Shown in pieces: positions 6,231 through 11,616 of a stretch of 11,616 bases of DNA. The translations under genes were made by a program, and so were the position numbers. The stretch is from an uncultured Ruminococcus sp. GTDB lineage: Bacteria; Bacillota_A; Clostridia; RUG12999. The stretch lies in contig CACZTG010000247.1 in the NCBI GenBank assembly GCA_902783995.1, positions 1 through 11,616 on the forward strand, given 5' to 3'. The notes below the pieces were generated by a model, which saw nothing but the letters and a program-made list of their open reading frames with translations, ran no database searches and was not told where the DNA came from. Numbering within the stretch: position 1 is the first letter of the stretch; every line of letters starts with the position of its first letter.

Positions 6231-6708
6231 TTCGGTAATACACCTTTCCGACTATAAAGTATAGGAGCGGAGAAATAACCGTATTATACACGCAGGTTGG
6301 CAAAATATAGCGAAAAGTCGCATACAAAAAACCCGCTTCTCTGCCCATAAATATCTGAAAAATGTAGGTTATGATATTATAGCCGAAGCTTAAAACAAAA
6401 ACCGTTAAAGCCGCCGAAAAATAATTTTTTTCAAAAACCGTTTCATATGTAATGCCGCAAACCACCGACACCGCAAGAAAGACAAGCGCGTGAGAGCCAA
6501 CCGGGCTTGCCGTGGCAAAGTCGGTAATAAGCCCCATAGCAACAGCAAGCACAAGCCCCCGTTCTTTGCCGTAAAAAATGCAAAAGCAAACAAGACATAC
6601 AAAAACAAACTGCGGCATAATTCCGAAAACGGATATGAAAGAAAAAACTTTCGCAAGGTCAAGCAGATATGCAATTATAAAAATGAGAAAATTTAAAAAA
6701 ATTACCAT
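6214..6708 (-). CDS. mreD: Rod shape-determining membrane protein MreD
   Basis: This 164-residue, highly hydrophobic protein has about five membrane segments (for example LNFLIFIIAYLL, FVFVCLVCFCIFY, LVFLAVSVVCGI and a C-terminal VISPLLYFIVGKVYY). MreD is an integral part of the elongation machinery with MreC, RodA and PBP2. The sequence is poorly conserved, as usual for MreD. The GKERGLVLAVAMGLITDF stretch after the second helix and the position between mreC and PBP2 support the call. The ATG is preceded by AAAGGGG at 7 nt. It starts 21 nt after mreC and its end overlaps the PBP2 gene by 17 bp. Confidence 0.9.
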   Translation of the reverse strand: MVIFLNFLIFIIAYLLDLAKVFSFISVFGIMPQFVFVCLVCFCIFYGKERGLVLAVAMGLITDFATASPVGSHALVFLAVSVVCGITYETVFEKNYFSAALTVFVLSFGYNIITYIFQIFMGREAGFLYATFRYILPTCVYNTVISPLLYFIVGKVYYRNERIF

Positions 6709-6729
6709 AGCTGTTCCCCTTTTTATGCT

Positions 6730-7566
6730 TTAATATGATGTGATTACCGTAACCTCTTTAAGGTTGTAAATATCCACCGAAATATCCACGGTTATTTTTT
6801 TGGTTATTTGTCCGGCATTGGCTTCAACATTTTTTATTTTCCCGATTATTATACCTTTCGGATACATGCTGCCGAGTCCCGATGTTTCAACCGTATCACC
6901 GATTGCTATATCCGCGTCCTTTTCGGTGTAATTAAGCGCACATTCGTTTGCTGACGCAAGTTTAATATCACCTTCGACAATCCCACATTCGCCCGAGCGA
7001 ATAACAGTAGCGCTTACACTTGAAAAACTGTCAAGAATCGTGGTCACTCTCGCCCAGTTCTTGCCCGCCATTGTGACACTTCCCACAAGTCCTCCGCTGC
7101 TTGTTACGACATTTCCCACGTCTATTCCGCCGGAGGTTCCTTTGCTTATAACAAACTCATTGTTCCAATTTGAAAAGGAACGACCGACAACTTCGCAGGC
7201 AACCGTCACATAAGCATCCTGTCTGTCTTTAAGGTCAAGCATTTTTCTTAACCTTTCGTTTTCGTCTTTATACTCTTCAAGACGGGCGTTTTCATTTTCA
7301 AGCTGTTTTATTTGTTTTTTGAGCTGCTTATTTTCTCGCACAGCCGCCCTGCTTTTCATTAAATCGCCAAAAAAATCGCTTATGCCGTCGCCGGCCTTAT
7401 CCATGACGGATTTAACGGGAGTAAAAACGGTATTGATTACGTTTGTCATACCGCCCGCTTCCGTGCCGTCACCTCTTGCTATAACCGCAATGCCGCTGAC
7501 AAGCGTAAGCACAACGGCAGTGACAATTACAACATTCCAATAGTTTCGGTTAATAAAGTTCCACAT
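6730..7566 (-). CDS. mreC: Rod shape-determining protein MreC
   Basis: MreC links cytoplasmic MreB to the periplasmic or outer-face peptidoglycan enzymes and activates PBP2. The 278-residue protein has one N-terminal membrane helix (about 11-30), a coiled coil (about 70-112: ENKQLKKQIKQLENENARL, ENERLRKML) and a C-terminal beta-barrel pair. The barrel region carries the family hallmark VGRSFSNWNNEFVISKG, then GIDVGNVVTSSGGLVGSV. Length and layout are normal. The start ATG has AAGGA about 10 nt upstream. It lies 24 nt after mreB and 21 nt before mreD. Confidence 0.95.
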   Translation of the reverse strand: MWNFINRNYWNVVIVTAVVLTLVSGIAVIARGDGTEAGGMTNVINTVFTPVKSVMDKAGDGISDFFGDLMKSRAAVRENKQLKKQIKQLENENARLEEYKDENERLRKMLDLKDRQDAYVTVACEVVGRSFSNWNNEFVISKGTSGGIDVGNVVTSSGGLVGSVTMAGKNWARVTTILDSFSSVSATVIRSGECGIVEGDIKLASANECALNYTEKDADIAIGDTVETSGLGSMYPKGIIIGKIKNVEANAGQITKKITVDISVDIYNLKEVTVITSY

Positions 7567-7590
7567 AATAAGTCATTCCTTAAAAAGGTT

Positions 7591-9284
<1,694 letters not shown>

Positions 9285-9287
9285 AAA

Positions 9288-9782
9288 TCAGCCACCTTTG
9301 TTTAAACTTATTTTTTTAAGGCAAAGTGACGCGCATATTCCCGTAAACGCTCCCGCGCCGACAGAAACGAACCCCAAAACCCAAAGATAATTTATAATAT
9401 AAATGTTTTGCATAATAATACAAGAAACAAGCACCTGTCCAAAGTTGTGTGCAAAAGCACCGGCTATCGCCGCGCCCGTAAGGCTTGCTCCGTGAAGCTT
9501 TAAAACAAGCTTCATTACAACAAGAGATATAACGCCTCCGGCAAGTGAATAAGGCAGCGACATAACGCCTCCGTACAAAAAAGCCGACAGCAAACAGCGG
9601 GTTACGGTTACCGCAAGTGCGCTTATGCCGCCAAAAAGCTGCATAACTATCATTGTTATTATATTCGCGAGTCCAAGCTTGCCGCCCGGCACCGAAAAAC
9701 CGACAGGTATAAGCGTTTCTGCCCATTGAAGCGCCATGGCAAGCGCCGTAAACATTCCAAGCTTTACAAATTTCGCTTTCAT
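9288..9782 (-). CDS. Gx transporter / heptaprenyl diphosphate synthase component I-like membrane protein
   Basis: This 164-residue polytopic membrane protein has several hydrophobic helices and small-residue-rich loops. GFSVPGGKLGLANIITMIVM (residues 29-48) is the hallmark of the PF07456 group, annotated as Gx transporter or 'heptaprenyl diphosphate synthase component I'. The latter name is historical; the sequence resembles a small-molecule (ECF S-component-like) transporter and no prenyl synthase motifs are visible. Its constant partner in Firmicutes is a NusG domain II protein, as here (11 nt upstream). The start ATG has GAGGG at 7 nt. The substrate is unknown. Confidence 0.85.
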   Translation of the reverse strand: MKAKFVKLGMFTALAMALQWAETLIPVGFSVPGGKLGLANIITMIVMQLFGGISALAVTVTRCLLSAFLYGGVMSLPYSLAGGVISLVVMKLVLKLHGASLTGAAIAGAFAHNFGQVLVSCIIMQNIYIINYLWVLGFVSVGAGAFTGICASLCLKKISLNKGG

Positions 9783-9793
9783 ACCGTTTCCCT

Positions 9794-10171
9794 CTATCTG
9801 CTCACGGCATCGGCTTCTCCGCTGCCGCTTATATATACTGTAAGCCTGTGCGGCGCGCAGACTATTATTTCGCCGGGCTTTGTAATTTTTTTATGTTTTA
9901 CATCTGTCTGGTTTAAACAATCGGAGTATATCATATCCGCTCCTTCACAATCAATACGCAAAATATTTTTTCCGTATTTTGTGTTTATTTCAATATCCCT
10001 TGCTTCTTCTCCGAGAGATTTTAAATTATAAGAGGCATAAATTTTGCCGTCCGTTTCAATAATAATTTTTTCGGCGGAATCGGTAGGCGCGGTTGTTTTT
10101 AAACCGATTACGCATATAATTACAATTGCCGCCGCAATCAACAAATCCGTAAAAGTAAAATACTTTTTCAT
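9794..10171 (-). CDS. NusG domain II-containing membrane-anchored protein
   Basis: This 125-residue protein has a short cytoplasmic N-terminus, one membrane helix (about residues 9-24) and an extracytoplasmic NusG domain II (PF07009). Family marks are GADMIYSDCLNQ (78-88) and IIVCAPHRLTVYISG (102-116). Homologues usually read DCP followed by a second Cys a few residues on, and CLPH; here C85 and C105 remain but the second Cys of the first cluster is replaced (NQTDV) and LP is AP. The start ATG follows GGGGTG at about 8 nt. It sits between the U32 gene (24 nt gap) and the Gx transporter, its usual partner. The function is not established; the link to transcription factor NusG is by fold only. 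Confidence 0.85.
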   Translation of the reverse strand: MKKYFTFTDLLIAAAIVIICVIGLKTTAPTDSAEKIIIETDGKIYASYNLKSLGEEARDIEINTKYGKNILRIDCEGADMIYSDCLNQTDVKHKKITKPGEIIVCAPHRLTVYISGSGEADAVSR

Positions 10172-10195
10172 AACGCGTTCACCCCGAAAATTTGC

Positions 10196-11616
10196 CTACA
10201 AAACCGCTTTGTAAAAATGCCCTCTTGTAAAGCCGAAACCGGCTGCGCCTCCGCTGTTATACAAATTTATAATTTTTTTACAATCTTCCGCCGTTTCCGT
10301 TGTAAAACAAAGATTCAGCGACGAAACATTACAAGGAATATCACCAAGCTTGTCCGCCATATAGAGGGGTTTTGAATTTAATATATATGCCGTGCAGTCC
10401 GGACAGTCGCAAACTACGCCGAGATTCTCCCCTTTACGGTCACCGAGAAAGGTGTCCGACACGTTTTTACCGCAAAAACCTTTACCTTTTAACGGACAGT
10501 TCGCGGTTTTCATAAGGGCAAGCCTGCCGTAAACCATAATTTCAAGCGGAAGCCCGCTTTTTATATTCTCAATCTGACGAAGCGAAAGCTCACCGGATAG
10601 CATAAGCTTTTTAAAACCAAAGCCTTCAAGCGCCTCGGCGGCATATGAGTTAAATATATTCGCGTCAGCCGAAGCAATAAGCTCATAGCCGAGCTCCACC
10701 GCTCTTTTCGCAATACCCATATCGGAAACAAGAAGCTTTTTCGCCCCGAGTTTCTTTAAATTTTTCAGCAAATATATATATTTTTCAAGGTTTTTTTCAC
10801 GTATAACGGGCGGAAAAGCGGGAATCAGCCTCTCATCGCCGCAGTTTTCGGCATAAAGCTCTGCGGGGCAATATATCTCGCTTATTTCAGGCATTGTTTT
10901 TAAAGCGTCAAGCTGTTTTTTTTCACGCACAAAAGCCGTAAATGCAAAGGCTTTATCCATAGTTTTTCCCGGCTCCGGCAAATGCAATTTAAAACTGCCG
11001 ATTTCCCGTCTGCCGCTTTCAATCAAAAGTCTTGACAGCTTTTCAAGAGCATCTCGGCGAAGTTCATTTATTTCACTTACCGGAATAAAAATTTCCCCGG
11101 TTATGTTTATTTTTATTTTCGCAGCAAAAAAAGGGTATGCCCCTGTTTTTTCAAGCTGTTTATATATTTGCTGCTCAGTTAACGGAGCGGCTTTTGCCGC
11201 CTGAACGTCATTTTTGCTTTCAACCGTAAAGCTGAATTTGCCGTAAACCGTTTCAAGGCTTGCTTTTTTACCCGCCTCCGCATTGAAAACAAATTCGACC
11301 GGAGTTTTTTTGTTGTTACAGCTTTCGGAGGAATATTCTCCGTAAATCCGAAGAAGCTTCTCATCCTGCTTTGCGTAAGCGTCATCATTTGAGGAATCTT
11401 TTTTTATACGGTTAGGTTTTCCGTCAAAAGGTGCCGAAGTAAACCCTCCCCTGCTGAAAATGCTTTCAAGCTTTTTAAGTTCTTCCGTTTCAATAGGTTT
11501 TTCTTCATCAATGGCTTTTCTGTATGCTTCGCTTACCGCCGCGACATATTCGGCGCTTTTCATTCTGCCCTCGATTTTCAGGCAGTCCGCGCCGCTTAAA
11601 AGCACTTTATCAATTC
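10196..11616 (-). CDS. U32 family protein, RlhA-like, N-terminus outside window
   Basis: The visible 472 residues enter the window already in frame (the first complete codons read I-D-K-V-L-L-S-G), so the true start lies beyond base 11616. LKIEGRMKSAEYVA is the classic U32 signature, followed by LESIFSRGGFTSAPF, typical of the long RlhA-like branch with a DUF3656 domain. Later come MVYGRLALMKTANCPLKGKG, FCGKN, GVVCDCPDCTAYILNSK and a C-terminal fold ending ITRGH-like (FGFTRGHFYKA). Members were once called collagenase-like peptidases; characterised relatives (RlhA, TrhP, UbiU/V) are prephenate- or Fe-S-dependent hydroxylases of RNA or quinones. By domain layout the closest model is RlhA (23S rRNA C2501 hydroxylation). 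The several Cys residues could hold an Fe-S cluster, but which ones is not determined here. It is followed after 24 nt by the NusG domain II gene. Confidence 0.88.
   Translation of the reverse strand, partial: IDKVLLSGADCLKIEGRMKSAEYVAAVSEAYRKAIDEEKPIETEELKKLESIFSRGGFTSAPFDGKPNRIKKDSSNDDAYAKQDEKLLRIYGEYSSESCNNKKTPVEFVFNAEAGKKASLETVYGKFSFTVESKNDVQAAKAAPLTEQQIYKQLEKTGAYPFFAAKIKINITGEIFIPVSEINELRRDALEKLSRLLIESGRREIGSFKLHLPEPGKTMDKAFAFTAFVREKKQLDALKTMPEISEIYCPAELYAENCGDERLIPAFPPVIREKNLEKYIYLLKNLKKLGAKKLLVSDMGIAKRAVELGYELIASADANIFNSYAAEALEGFGFKKLMLSGELSLRQIENIKSGLPLEIMVYGRLALMKTANCPLKGKGFCGKNVSDTFLGDRKGENLGVVCDCPDCTAYILNSKPLYMADKLGDIPCNVSSLNLCFTTETAEDCKKIINLYNSGGAAGFGFTRGHFYKAVL

Overview
The window looks like a chromosomal stretch from a low-GC, probably anaerobic, Gram-positive bacterium of the class Clostridia. 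This is inferred from gene content: MinC, MinD and MinE all present, the order mreB-mreC-mreD-PBP2-minC-minD-minE-mgsA, a NusG-domain-II/Gx-transporter pair, AT-rich Shine-Dalgarno leaders of the AAGGAG type, and a long U32 protein. No rRNA, tRNA, CRISPR array or insertion sequence was seen. Every supported gene lies on the minus strand, so transcription runs from high to low coordinates.

Reading in transcription order. (1) 11616-10196: the 3' part of a U32-family protein (RlhA-like, cut by the window edge). (2) 10171-9288: a small membrane-anchored NusG domain II protein and a Gx-type membrane protein. (3) 9284-8619: Maf nucleotide pyrophosphatase. (4) 8613-4185: the cell-elongation set MreB, MreC, MreD and the transpeptidase PBP2. 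(5) 4160-2314: the division-site set MinC, MinD, MinE. (6) 2281-1862: methylglyoxal synthase. (7) 1800-1176: a MntA/HepT (nucleotidyltransferase/HEPN) toxin-antitoxin pair. Gaps are 0-93 nt with several overlaps and no clear internal terminator, so this may be one very long operon. It ends at a 36-bp perfect palindrome (1131-1166), a likely terminator. (8) 1130-918: a short regulatory region holding a 10-codon ORF with a strong ribosome binding site and a perfect-consensus SigA promoter inside a 10-bp inverted repeat. (9) 917-1: the 5' part of a cytoplasmic leucine-rich-repeat protein with a DUF4177-like N-terminus, running off the window.

Functionally the core couples rod-shape elongation (MreBCD plus PBP2) with division-site placement (MinCDE). 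The usual SEDS partner RodA, often found between minE and mgsA in Clostridia, is absent here, as is radC between maf and mreB. The tail (mntA-hepT and the LRR gene) looks like accessory material at the downstream edge of a conserved housekeeping cluster. I found no convincing wholly new system. The points most worth a second look are the LRR chimera with its operator-like promoter, the toxin-antitoxin pair riding on the shape operon, the missing rodA, and a His-to-Gln change in the methylglyoxal synthase active site.
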